A stretch of DNA of 64,000 nt, taken from Devosia sp. SD17-2 (GTDB lineage Bacteria > Pseudomonadota > Alphaproteobacteria > Rhizobiales > Devosiaceae). The translations under genes were made by a program, and so were the position numbers. Within the stretch, counting starts at the first letter, position 1. Every line of letters begins with the position of its first letter. Location of the stretch: contig NZ_CP104002.1 of NCBI RefSeq assembly GCF_029201565.1, positions 248,001 through 312,000 of the forward strand, read 5' to 3'. The notes under the pieces were generated by a model. The model was given only the letters and a program-made list of their open reading frames with translations, did no database searches and was not told the DNA's origin. Below are positions 53,362-64,000 of this stretch, in pieces.

Positions 53362-54903
53362 TCAGTTGGCGTTTTCGATCAGCATGATGGTGCCGGCCTC
53401 GTATGCGGCCTTGCAGTCATTGGCGTCGGCCATCAGATCGCTGTCGAGCAGCGTGGTGGCCGTGCCCGGACCTTCAAAGCGCGGGTCATCGCACTCATTG
53501 TCATCGGCATAGCTCGAGGTATTGTCGCCAAAGTCGACGCCCGAGCTGTCATAAGGCGCGCCGGCCGCATATTCGGGCGTATAGATGGTGCGGATCGAAA
53601 TCCGGCCCTCTTCCAACAGCGCCTTGCAGTCGGTCGCATCCCCCATCAGGTCTTCGGTCAGCAGCTTCTTGTCGACACCGGCGCCGGTAAAGCGCAGGTC
53701 GTCGCATTCGCCGTCATTGGCCCACTGGGAAAAGTCCGAGCCGAAGTCGAAGGCGAGGTTTTCCGCTTCGCCCTCATAGGTGGCGGTGCCGGCCTCCACT
53801 GCCGCGCGGCAATCGGTGGCGTCGCGCCTGATGTCGCCGGCAAGGGTTTCGCTGGCGACGCCGGCGCCGGTAAAGCGCGGATCATCGCACTCTCCGTCCT
53901 TGGCCCATTCCGAGGTATCGTCGCCGAAGTCGATTTCTCCGGCAGCAAGCATCCCTGCGCTGCCCTCGGGGGCTTCGCTCAGGGTCACCGTGCCGGCTTC
54001 ATAGGCTGCCTGGCAGTCGGTGGCGTCCTTCATGCGGTCTTCGTCGACCAGCTCGGCAGCCGCGCCGGCGCCGGTAAAGCGCGGATCGTCGCATTCGCCG
54101 TCATTGGCCCATTCGGAACTGTCGTCGCCAAAGTCGATTTCCGGGCGACCCATCGGCTGGGTCGTGTCATCGCTATCGGCGCCGTCATCGAAAGTCACCG
54201 TGCCAGCAGTGTAGGCGGCCTCACAATCGGTGGCGTCCTTCATGCGGTCTTCATCGACCAGTTCGGCCGCAGCGCCAGCGCCGGAAAAGCGCGGATCATC
54301 GCATTCGCCGTCATTGGCCCATTCAGAACTGTCGTCGCCAAAGTCGATTTTCGGGCGACCCATCGGCTGGGTCGTGTCATCGCCATCGACCTCTTCATCA
54401 AAAGTCACCGTGCCGGCCTCGTAGGCGGCTTCGCAATCGGTGGCGTCCTTCATGCGGTCTTCGTCGACCAGCTCGGCCGCAGCGCCAGTGCCGGTAAAGC
54501 GTGGGTCGTCGCACTCACCATCATTGGCCCATTGCGATGAATCATCGCCAAAATCGATCCCGGCGCGCGGGACAGGCGTGGGCGTGGGCGCGGGAGGCGG
54601 CGGCGTGCCGGGCTTGGTCGCCGGGGGTGCGCTCTCGGTCTTGAGTTCGGCTGTGCCGGCTGTAAAGGCTGCCTCGCAATCGGTGGCGTCCTTCATCAGA
54701 TCGGCATCGACGACGGCTTCGGCGACGCCCTCGCCGGTGAAGCGCGGATCATCACATTCGCCATCCTTGGCCCAGGGCGAACTGTCGTCACCGAAATCGA
54801 TGGCCGATGGCGAGTTGGGCTGAGCAACGCTCGGCACTGTTCCGGCCGAAGCCAATAAAATGCCGATCAGCGACCCGGCAATGACCCTGCTTGAAAAGCG
54901 CAT
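53362..54903 (-). CDS. Secreted acidic protein with seven Cys-pair repeats
   Basis: A 513-residue protein I cannot assign. It has a signal peptide (SSRVIAGSLIGILLASAGTVPSVAQ) and then seven copies of a roughly 50-residue unit. The unit reads DFGDDSSEWANDGECDDPRF, then a variable TGAG stretch and DEDRMKDATDCEAAYEAGT. Each unit has exactly two cysteines, in GECDD and in DATDCEA, probably one disulfide per repeat, and many Asp/Glu residues that could bind calcium. Copies 2-4 are almost identical, copies 1, 5, 6 and 7 more divergent. Copies 1 and 2 are joined by a Pro/Thr-rich linker (PPPPAPTPTPVP) and copies 2, 3 and 4 by a DDTTQPMGRP linker. GGAGGA precedes the ATG; the longer upstream frame is not supported. 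It has its own terminator. Confidence 0.85.
   Translation of the reverse strand: MRFSSRVIAGSLIGILLASAGTVPSVAQPNSPSAIDFGDDSSPWAKDGECDDPRFTGEGVAEAVVDADLMKDATDCEAAFTAGTAELKTESAPPATKPGTPPPPAPTPTPVPRAGIDFGDDSSQWANDGECDDPRFTGTGAAAELVDEDRMKDATDCEAAYEAGTVTFDEEVDGDDTTQPMGRPKIDFGDDSSEWANDGECDDPRFSGAGAAAELVDEDRMKDATDCEAAYTAGTVTFDDGADSDDTTQPMGRPEIDFGDDSSEWANDGECDDPRFTGAGAAAELVDEDRMKDATDCQAAYEAGTVTLSEAPEGSAGMLAAGEIDFGDDTSEWAKDGECDDPRFTGAGVASETLAGDIRRDATDCRAAVEAGTATYEGEAENLAFDFGSDFSQWANDGECDDLRFTGAGVDKKLLTEDLMGDATDCKALLEEGRISIRTIYTPEYAAGAPYDSSGVDFGDNTSSYADDNECDDPRFEGPGTATTLLDSDLMADANDCKAAYEAGTIMLIENAN
53984..54613. repeat. Three 210-bp tandem DNA repeats inside the repeat-protein gene
   Basis: The sequence GTCACCGTGCC recurs at 53984, 54194 and 54404, and the following roughly 160 bases are nearly identical each time. 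They encode protein repeats 4, 3 and 2. The exact 210-bp period, with high DNA identity and not just protein identity, points to recent duplication by unequal recombination. The flanking repeats are older and diverged. Confidence 0.85.
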
Positions 54904-54979
54904 GGACTGTCCTCCAGCCTGCTGTTGTGGATGCAGACTATAGCGGCTTTGTGACCGCCAGAGGCGCCCCCGTGGAGAA

Positions 54980-55924
54980 TTATTTGCCCGATGCGGCTGC
55001 CTTTTTTTCACTTCCGGCAAAAAGCGTCGACCCCAGAAGAACCATTGCCGTGCCGATGGCATGGTAGATGGTGAAAGCCTCGCCGAGGATGATGACGGCC
55101 AGCGCAATCGTGGCGATGGGGCCGAAGGAGGCGGTGGACGAGGTCGCCCGTGCCCCGATCCGGGCGATGCCGGCATTGAGCAGGAATGAGGGCAAAACCG
55201 TGCCGAAAACGCCGAGCATGATCCCGTAGAACCAGATGCTGGGCGAGAGTTCGGCAAAGCCGCTAATGCCCGAGATGGTGAGGGTCTGCCCGATGGCAAA
55301 GAATCCCGCGGTCGGCATGCCGATGCAGGTGAACAGTGCCGAGCCGACGATCAGCATCTCGCGCCGCGCCAGATGCTGGTAGAGCGCGAAGATGATGGCC
55401 GAACCCAGCACGAGCAGCGTGCCGACCAAGAGGCCATCGGGCTTTACCGCCAGGCTCCAGCCAAAAATCACCAGCAGCCCCGAATAGGTGATGAGCATGG
55501 GCGGGATCAGCCGCCAGTTCATCCGGTCGCCGAAGAACCAGACGCCGAAGATGAAGACGAAGAACGGATAGGTGAACAGCACCAGCCGCTCATATTGGGC
55601 GTCGACATAGGCGAGGCCGGCGAAGTCGAGATAGCTCGAGACATAATAGCCCATGGTGCCGACGGCCATGCAGCCGAGAATGCGCTTTGGCGTCAGCAGG
55701 GTTTTGATCTTGTCATTGCCGCGCAGCAGCACGACCAGGATGACCAGATAGACCGGCACCGCGATCAGCATGCGCAGCGCCATCACCATTTCGGTGCTCG
55801 CGCCCTCGGCATAGGCCAGCTTGATGAAAATGCCCTTGGTCGAGAACAGCACAGCCCCGGCGAGGGCATATCCATAGCCAACCATGTCGAATGGGGCAGG
55901 GGTGGTGGTTGGGGAGGCAGACAT
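54980..55924 (-). CDS. EamA/DMT family transporter
   Basis: A 314-residue inner-membrane protein with ten hydrophobic helices. Its sequence differs clearly from the tandem EamA pair at 48.8-50.5 kb: YGYALAGAVLFSTKGIFIKLAY at the N-terminus, SSYLDFAGLAYVDAQYERLVLFTYPFFV in the middle and ARATSSTASFGPIATIALAVIILGEAFT in the second repeat. It probably exports a small metabolite; the substrate is unknown. It is a single gene, with the xerC gene about 220 bases upstream of it on the same strand. Confidence 0.9.
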   Translation of the reverse strand: MSASPTTTPAPFDMVGYGYALAGAVLFSTKGIFIKLAYAEGASTEMVMALRMLIAVPVYLVILVVLLRGNDKIKTLLTPKRILGCMAVGTMGYYVSSYLDFAGLAYVDAQYERLVLFTYPFFVFIFGVWFFGDRMNWRLIPPMLITYSGLLVIFGWSLAVKPDGLLVGTLLVLGSAIIFALYQHLARREMLIVGSALFTCIGMPTAGFFAIGQTLTISGISGFAELSPSIWFYGIMLGVFGTVLPSFLLNAGIARIGARATSSTASFGPIATIALAVIILGEAFTIYHAIGTAMVLLGSTLFAGSEKKAAASGK

Positions 55925-56143
55925 GGGGCGGTCAACTTATAGGAAGGCGGCGGGGCGGAAGCTCGTCCGCCGCAAGGCATAAAAATACCGGTGGGCCGGT
56001 TCGCCCTTTGGTCCGACATCAACTCAATCGGGAAAGCTCTGGCGCGGCAAGTGCGGTCCGGCTTAATGCCGTACGCCTTTCGCATAGGGGTGCGCTCGAT
56101 GCTAACAGTCTGCTAACCAATTCGCCCCGGATGCGTCACCTTT

Positions 56144-57073
56144 CTAGCCCCGTGGATGGGCCTTGGCATAGGTCTCGAGCAGGCGCTCGGTGTCCACCGC
56201 GGTATAGATCTGGGTGGTCGAAAGGCTTGCGTGGCCAAGCAATTCCTGGATCGAGCGCAAATCCCCGCCCTTGCCGAGGAGGTGCGTGGCAAAGGAATGG
56301 CGCAGCGCATGCGGCGTCGCCGACGGCGGCAGGCCGAGGGCGGACCGGAGCAATTCCATCCGCTTCTGGATGAGGCGCGGCGACAGCACACCGCCCTTTA
56401 CCCCGCGAAACAGGGGGTCCTCGGGCCAGAGTTTATAAGGACTTAGCTTCAGATACTCGTCGATGGCGCGGCGCACCGGGGCGATGAGCGGCACCATGCG
56501 GACCTTGCCCCCCTTGCCGGTCACCCGCAGCACCTCGGCCTCGAGATCTTCCTTGGTCAGCGCCAACGCTTCGGAAATACGCAGGCCCGCTCCATAGCAG
56601 AGCGAGATCACCGCCATGTCGCGCGCCGCGACCCACGGCTCCTCTTCCAATTCCTTTGTCGCGGCAATGGCTTGCTTGGCTTCAATGACGGTCAGCGCCT
56701 TGGGCAGCGACCGCCCCACTTTTGGCGTGCGGATGACATTGAGCGCTTCGGTCGCCAGAATATTTTCGCGTTCGAGAAAGCCGAAAAAGCTCTTCAGCGC
56801 CGATAGGACCCGGGCGAGGGACCGTGACCCCAGGCTCTCCTCGCGCCGCTGCGCCATGAAGGCGCGAATATCGGCGCCGCGCAATTCTCTCAATGATTGC
56901 AGAGTGATGGGCCCGCCCATATGGCCGGCCAGAAAACTCATGAACTGGGAGAGATCGCGCGCATAGGCTTCAAGCGTCTTGGGCGCGAGCCGCTTTACCG
57001 ACCCGAGCTCGCGCATCCAGCCGGCGATCTGGGATTGAATGAAGGCATCAGTGGCAAAGGCTGCGTCGGTCAT
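56144..57073 (-). CDS. xerC: Tyrosine recombinase XerC
   Basis: A 309-residue tyrosine recombinase for chromosome dimer resolution at dif. The catalytic residues are all visible: Arg in GAGLRISEAL (about residue 169), Lys in TGKGGKVRMVPL, His-x-x-Arg in HALRHSFATHLL, His in LLGHASLSTTQIY, and the nucleophile Tyr in that last segment. The N-terminal SAM-like core-binding domain is at residues 10-100. Location beside priA and the atp operon is standard for Hyphomicrobiales, which supports XerC rather than a phage integrase. Divergent from priA. Confidence 0.92.
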   Translation of the reverse strand: MTDAAFATDAFIQSQIAGWMRELGSVKRLAPKTLEAYARDLSQFMSFLAGHMGGPITLQSLRELRGADIRAFMAQRREESLGSRSLARVLSALKSFFGFLERENILATEALNVIRTPKVGRSLPKALTVIEAKQAIAATKELEEEPWVAARDMAVISLCYGAGLRISEALALTKEDLEAEVLRVTGKGGKVRMVPLIAPVRRAIDEYLKLSPYKLWPEDPLFRGVKGGVLSPRLIQKRMELLRSALGLPPSATPHALRHSFATHLLGKGGDLRSIQELLGHASLSTTQIYTAVDTERLLETYAKAHPRG

Positions 57074-57259
57074 ATCAGCAACTTATCCCTCTCGATGCAA
57101 AAGAAGGTAAATTCTCGAGGCGCGCAGAGCGTGCCGGCACGGCGCGACGGCCGGTTTTTCTCCTCCTGGGGATAAGGGGGATAAGTGCGGCAAAGCCCGC
57201 CCTAGCCGAATCGCTTGTCGATCCTATCTAAGGAGGACGAGAACGGAACGCGCACAAAC

Positions 57260-59428
57260 ATGTATGGTCCCGGGGACATCGTTGCGGTTTTGGTTGGGGT
57301 CGCCGTCGAGGGCCCCTATTCCTATCGCGTGCCCAGGGACATGGAAGTCCAGCGCGGCTCCATCGTCTCGGTCCCCCTCGGTCCCCGTCTCACGCTCGGC
57401 GTCGTCTGGGGACTTCCCAAGGACCAGGTCGGCCATAACCGGTTGCGGGACATCAGCTTTTCCCACGACGTGCCGCCGCTCAGCGAAGAGCTCCTGAAGC
57501 TTGTCGAATGGGTGGCGCGCTATACGCTGGCCGCTCCCGGACAGGTACTGCGCGGCGTTCTACGATCCCCCGAAGCGCTCGATGCGCCCCGTCCGGTCAT
57601 CGCCTATCGCCGCACCGGCTTCGAGCCGGACAAGCTGACGCCGGCGCGCCTGCGGGTGCTTGATACTCTCATTGATGACATGGCCTGGCCCAAGGCCGCG
57701 CTAGTGGGGGCGAGTGGGGTCTCCACCTCGGTCATCGATGGACTCGAAAAATGCGGCGCGCTCGAGAAGCTCGAAACGCCGCCGCCACCAGTGGTCATGC
57801 CGCCAGATCCGGATGCCTTTCCGGCCAAGCTCAATGAAGAGCAGCAGGCGGCCCTCGACCAGATTTTAGCCATTGATGCCAATAGCTTCGGGGTGGCGCT
57901 GCTCGACGGTGTCACCGGCGGTGGCAAGACCGAAGTCTTCTTCGAAGCGGTCGCCGACACGCTTCGCGCCGGTCGGCAGGCACTGATTCTCCTGCCCGAA
58001 ATCGCGCTGACCAACACCTTCATCGACCGGTTTACCAAGCGGTTTGGCACCCGTCCGGCCGAATGGCATTCCGACATGACCCCGGTGCAACGGGCAAAAA
58101 TCTGGCGCGGGGTGCTGGATGGCACGGTGCGGGCGCTGGTCGGGGCGCGCTCCGCCCTCTTCCTGCCGTTCCGCGAGCTGGGCCTTCTCGTCCTCGATGA
58201 GGAGCACGATGGCGCCTACAAGCAATCCGAGGGCTTTACCTATCATGCCCGCGACATGGCCATCGTCCGGGCGCATCTTGCCAATGCGCGGGTGATCTTG
58301 TCCTCGGCGACGCCCTCGGTCGAATCGCGCAACAATGCCAACACCGGCCGCTATGCTCATGTGCGGCTCGAAAGCCGGTTCGCGGCGGCGGCCATGCCCG
58401 ACATCACCGCCATCGACATGCGCATCGACGGTCCGGAAAAAGGCCAGTGGATCGCCCCGAGCCTGGCGCGGGAAGTCTTTGGGGCGCTCGACCGGGGCGA
58501 ACAGGCACTGTTGTTCCTCAACCGTCGCGGCTACGCCCCGCTCACCCTCTGCAATGCCTGCGGCCATCAGTACAAATGCCCGGATTGCTCGGCCTGGATG
58601 GTCGAACACAGGTTTCGCGGTGTGCTCATGTGCCACCATTGCGGCCATGAAGTCCGCGTCCCCAAGGTGTGCAGGGAATGCGGGCAGGAGGACACTCTTG
58701 TGGCCGTCGGTCCCGGCATCGAGCGGGTCGCCGAAGAGGCCGCAGCGCGTTTTCCCGATGCCCGCCGCGTCCTGCTCTCCACCGACATGGGCAGCCATTC
58801 CCAGCTGCGCGAACGCTTTGCCGAGGTCGAGCGGGGCGAGTTCGATCTCATCATCGGCACCCAGCTGGTTTCGAAGGGCCACCATTTCGAAAAACTCTCG
58901 GTGGTCGGGGTACTCGACGCCGATCTCGGCCTTGCCCATGGCGACCCGCGCGCGGCCGAAAAAACCTTCCAGATCCTGACGCAGGTCGCCGGCCGGGCAG
59001 GGCGCGCCAGCCAGCATGGCAAGGCGTTCCTCCAGACCTATCACCCCGATCACCCGGTGATGAAAGCCATGGTTTCCGGGGATCGTGAGGCCTTTTACGC
59101 CCAGGAGCTGCTGGCCCGGGAAGCCGGGGGCATGCCGCCGTTCGGTCGGCTGGCTGCGCTCATCGTCTCGGCCAATGAGCAGCCGACCGCCATGGCCTAT
59201 GCCCGGACACTGCTGTCGTGTGCACCGATGGCGGAGGGAGTGCGGCTCTTCGGCCCTGCCGATGCGCCCGTTGCCATGATCAGGGGCAGGCACCGGGTTC
59301 GGCTGCTTGCGCAGGCGGGCAAGGATTTCGATCTTTCCGGCTATGTACGCTTCTGGCTGGCGAGCGGCGAAAAACCCAAGGGGGACATAAAGTTACAGGT
59401 CGATATCGACCCCATGAGCTTCATGTAA
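57260..59428 (+). CDS. priA: Primosomal replication restart helicase PriA
   Basis: A 722-residue helicase that reloads the replisome at stalled forks. Walker A is LDGVTGGGKTEVF (about residue 225), Walker B VLDEEHDGAYK, and helicase motifs SSATPSVES and GTQLVSKGHHF follow. Eight zinc-binding cysteines occur as LCNACGH, CPDCSAW, MCHHCGH and VCRECGQ. The start at ATG 57260 gives MYGPGDIVAVLVGVAVEGPYSYRVP, the family N-terminus. However, the strong AAGGAGG at 57230-57236 is about 24 bases upstream of it, and no start codon has ideal spacing. Divergent from xerC and directly upstream of the atp operon. Confidence 0.97.
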   Translation: MYGPGDIVAVLVGVAVEGPYSYRVPRDMEVQRGSIVSVPLGPRLTLGVVWGLPKDQVGHNRLRDISFSHDVPPLSEELLKLVEWVARYTLAAPGQVLRGVLRSPEALDAPRPVIAYRRTGFEPDKLTPARLRVLDTLIDDMAWPKAALVGASGVSTSVIDGLEKCGALEKLETPPPPVVMPPDPDAFPAKLNEEQQAALDQILAIDANSFGVALLDGVTGGGKTEVFFEAVADTLRAGRQALILLPEIALTNTFIDRFTKRFGTRPAEWHSDMTPVQRAKIWRGVLDGTVRALVGARSALFLPFRELGLLVLDEEHDGAYKQSEGFTYHARDMAIVRAHLANARVILSSATPSVESRNNANTGRYAHVRLESRFAAAAMPDITAIDMRIDGPEKGQWIAPSLAREVFGALDRGEQALLFLNRRGYAPLTLCNACGHQYKCPDCSAWMVEHRFRGVLMCHHCGHEVRVPKVCRECGQEDTLVAVGPGIERVAEEAAARFPDARRVLLSTDMGSHSQLRERFAEVERGEFDLIIGTQLVSKGHHFEKLSVVGVLDADLGLAHGDPRAAEKTFQILTQVAGRAGRASQHGKAFLQTYHPDHPVMKAMVSGDREAFYAQELLAREAGGMPPFGRLAALIVSANEQPTAMAYARTLLSCAPMAEGVRLFGPADAPVAMIRGRHRVRLLAQAGKDFDLSGYVRFWLASGEKPKGDIKLQVDIDPMSFM

Positions 59429-59518
59429 GGCCCCTGAAGCCCGCTGAACCCGGCCAAAGCGGCAAATTGCGCTGTGGACTGCGACATTTTCACCGCAATT
59501 GAATCGCGCCTGGCAGCC

Positions 59519-59546
59519 TTGCAAGGGCCGCTTGGCTTGTGTTAGA
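59519..59546 (+). promoter_or_regulatory. Possible promoter of the atp operon
   Basis: TTGCAA (59519-59524) and GTTAGA (59541-59546) are separated by 16 bases, resembling an alphaproteobacterial housekeeping promoter. It lies about 140 bases upstream of atpH, in the 259-base gap after priA. Other weak matches exist in this stretch, so the assignment is tentative. Confidence 0.4.
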
Positions 59547-59687
59547 GCGAGCCCAACTTAAAGGGGGCTGGCTCGGAATCGCCTGGCTTGGCCCCTACTT
59601 CCACGAACGTACGCAATTTTGACACGCCGGCCATGTTCCCGAGAGGGAAATTTTCAGTGGGCCGGTCCAAGAGAGGGTGAAGCGGCA

Positions 59688-61783
<2,096 letters not shown>

Positions 61784-61806
61784 GCCGGTAAGGAGACTTT
61801 AGGCTC

Positions 61807-62694
61807 ATGCCGTCGCTAAAGGACCTCAAGAACCGTATCGACTCGGTCAAGTCGACCCAGAAGATCACCAAGGCCATGCAGATGGTTGCGGCGGCTAAGC
61901 TCCGTCGCGCCCAGGAAGCCGCCGTGGCAGCCCGTCCCTATGCCGAGCGCATGGGGCAGGTGCTGTCGAGCCTGGCCGCTGTCTATGACGGCCAGACCGA
62001 CGCCCCTGTGCTGCTGGCCGGCAATGGCCGCGATCAGGTGCATCTTCTGATCGTTGCAACCGGCGAGCGTGGTCTTGCTGGCGGCTTCAACTCCTCGATC
62101 GCGCGTCTGGCGCGCGATCATGCCAACAAGCTTCTGTCTGAAGGCAAGACCGTCAAGATCCTGACCGTTGGTCGCAAGGGTCATGACATTCTCAAGCGTC
62201 AGTTCGCCGACAAGATCATCGACACGGTGAGCTATCGCGAAGTCAAGAATATCGGCTTTGCCCAGGCGAGCGAGATCTCCCAGAAGGTGCAGTCGCTGTT
62301 CGCCGCCGGTGAATTCGACGTCGCCACCCTGTTCTTTGCCAAGTTCAACTCGGTGATCAGCCAGGTGCCGCAGGCCGTGCAGATCATTCCGGCTCGTATC
62401 GAGGCTGTCGAAGGCGAAGGCCAGGCAGCAGCGTCCACGGTGCCCTATGAGTACGAGCCAAGCGAAGAGGCCATTGTCGAGGATCTTCTGCCGCGGAACA
62501 TTTCCGTGCAGATCTTCCGCGCCATGCTCGAGAATAACGCTTCGTTCTACGGTGCGCAGATGTCCGCAATGGACAACGCGACCCGCAACGCTGGCGAAAT
62601 GATCGGCAAGCTGCAGTTGAGCTACAACCGTCAGCGCCAGGCCCAGATCACCAAAGAACTCATCGAAATCATTTCGGGCGCCGAAGCGCTCTAA
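61807..62694 (+). CDS. atpG: ATP synthase F1 subunit gamma
   Basis: A 295-residue central rotor shaft. The N-terminal coiled-coil helix [35 protein letters not shown] is diagnostic, as is the C-terminal helix [41 protein letters not shown]; both are longer than one motif and extend through the F1 core. The central alpha/beta domain begins [20 protein letters not shown]. Starts 23 bases after atpA with GGAG upstream. Confidence 0.98.
   Translation: MPSLKDLKNRIDSVKSTQKITKAMQMVAAAKLRRAQEAAVAARPYAERMGQVLSSLAAVYDGQTDAPVLLAGNGRDQVHLLIVATGERGLAGGFNSSIARLARDHANKLLSEGKTVKILTVGRKGHDILKRQFADKIIDTVSYREVKNIGFAQASEISQKVQSLFAAGEFDVATLFFAKFNSVISQVPQAVQIIPARIEAVEGEGQAAASTVPYEYEPSEEAIVEDLLPRNISVQIFRAMLENNASFYGAQMSAMDNATRNAGEMIGKLQLSYNRQRQAQITKELIEIISGAEAL

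Positions 62695-64000
<1,306 letters not shown>

Noticed and set aside
56144..57073. xerC considered as a phage integrase
   Set aside because: Its position beside priA and atpHAGD and its lack of phage neighbours or att repeats fit the housekeeping recombinase.

Overview
The window is about 64 kb of GC-rich chromosome from an alphaproteobacterium, most likely a Hyphomicrobiales (Rhizobiales) member of the Devosia type. This is inferred from gene content and order: acnA next to ccmABCDG, xerC-priA-atpHAGD, sdhCDA..B, IalB-family proteins, DUF2794 and DUF1223. It reads as core chromosome. There is no prophage, transposase, plasmid module or CRISPR array. Both ends cut genes: hppA lacks its 5' end and atpD its 3' end.

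Layout. 0-5.9 kb: H+-pyrophosphatase, a repeat-rich intergenic stretch, a DHFR-like protein, a PAS-GGDEF-EAL protein and a small kinase-like P-loop protein. 6-11 kb: argG divergent from an Lrp regulator, a frameshifted GFA-family gene, a LysE exporter, then rlmJ and rlmN convergent. 11-18 kb: two IalB-like secreted proteins, thpR, a Bax-inhibitor-like membrane protein, acetyltransferases, GrpB, DUF2794, a candidate structured RNA, DUF1223, and a TetR/flavoprotein pair with two perfect palindromic operators. 18-24 kb: acnA divergent from ccmABCDG (cytochrome c maturation; ccmD is only 52 aa). 24-33 kb: SRPBCC, GntR/FCD regulator, M20 peptidase, DUF1304-deoD, argC, an A/T-rich acyltransferase gene beside tRNA-Ala(CGC), VanZ, SDR and Gfo/Idh/MocA oxidoreductases. 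33-40 kb: a two-gene operon of a coiled membrane protein and a ClpP-fold periplasmic protein, a membrane diguanylate cyclase, a flavin monooxygenase, and two PagL-like outer-membrane proteins. 40-44 kb: the succinate dehydrogenase operon, with a protease-inhibitor-like lipoprotein and a small secreted protein lying between sdhA and sdhB. 44-52 kb: a chemoreceptor gene broken by two frameshifts, DUF1737, carbonic anhydrase, two EF-hand proteins, two EamA transporters and asd. 52-64 kb: a BaiN/HI0933-like flavoprotein, a secreted protein with seven Cys-paired acidic repeats, a third EamA transporter, xerC, priA and the F1 genes atpHAGD.

How it fits together: the energy-metabolism core is strongly represented (PPi-driven proton pump, aconitase, complex II, cytochrome c maturation, F1-ATPase), with ArgC/ArgG for arginine and Asd for the aspartate family. 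Regulators sit next to likely targets: Lrp beside LysE, TetR beside a flavodoxin-fold reductase, and GntR/FCD beside an M20 peptidase. A recurrent local theme is adjacent paralogue pairs (IalB, PagL-like, EF-hand, EamA).

The least explained items are the seven-repeat secreted protein, the membrane protein/ClpP-fold operon, the extra genes inside the sdh operon, and the three-hairpin candidate RNA. Function assignments rest on motif recognition by eye; no database search was run.
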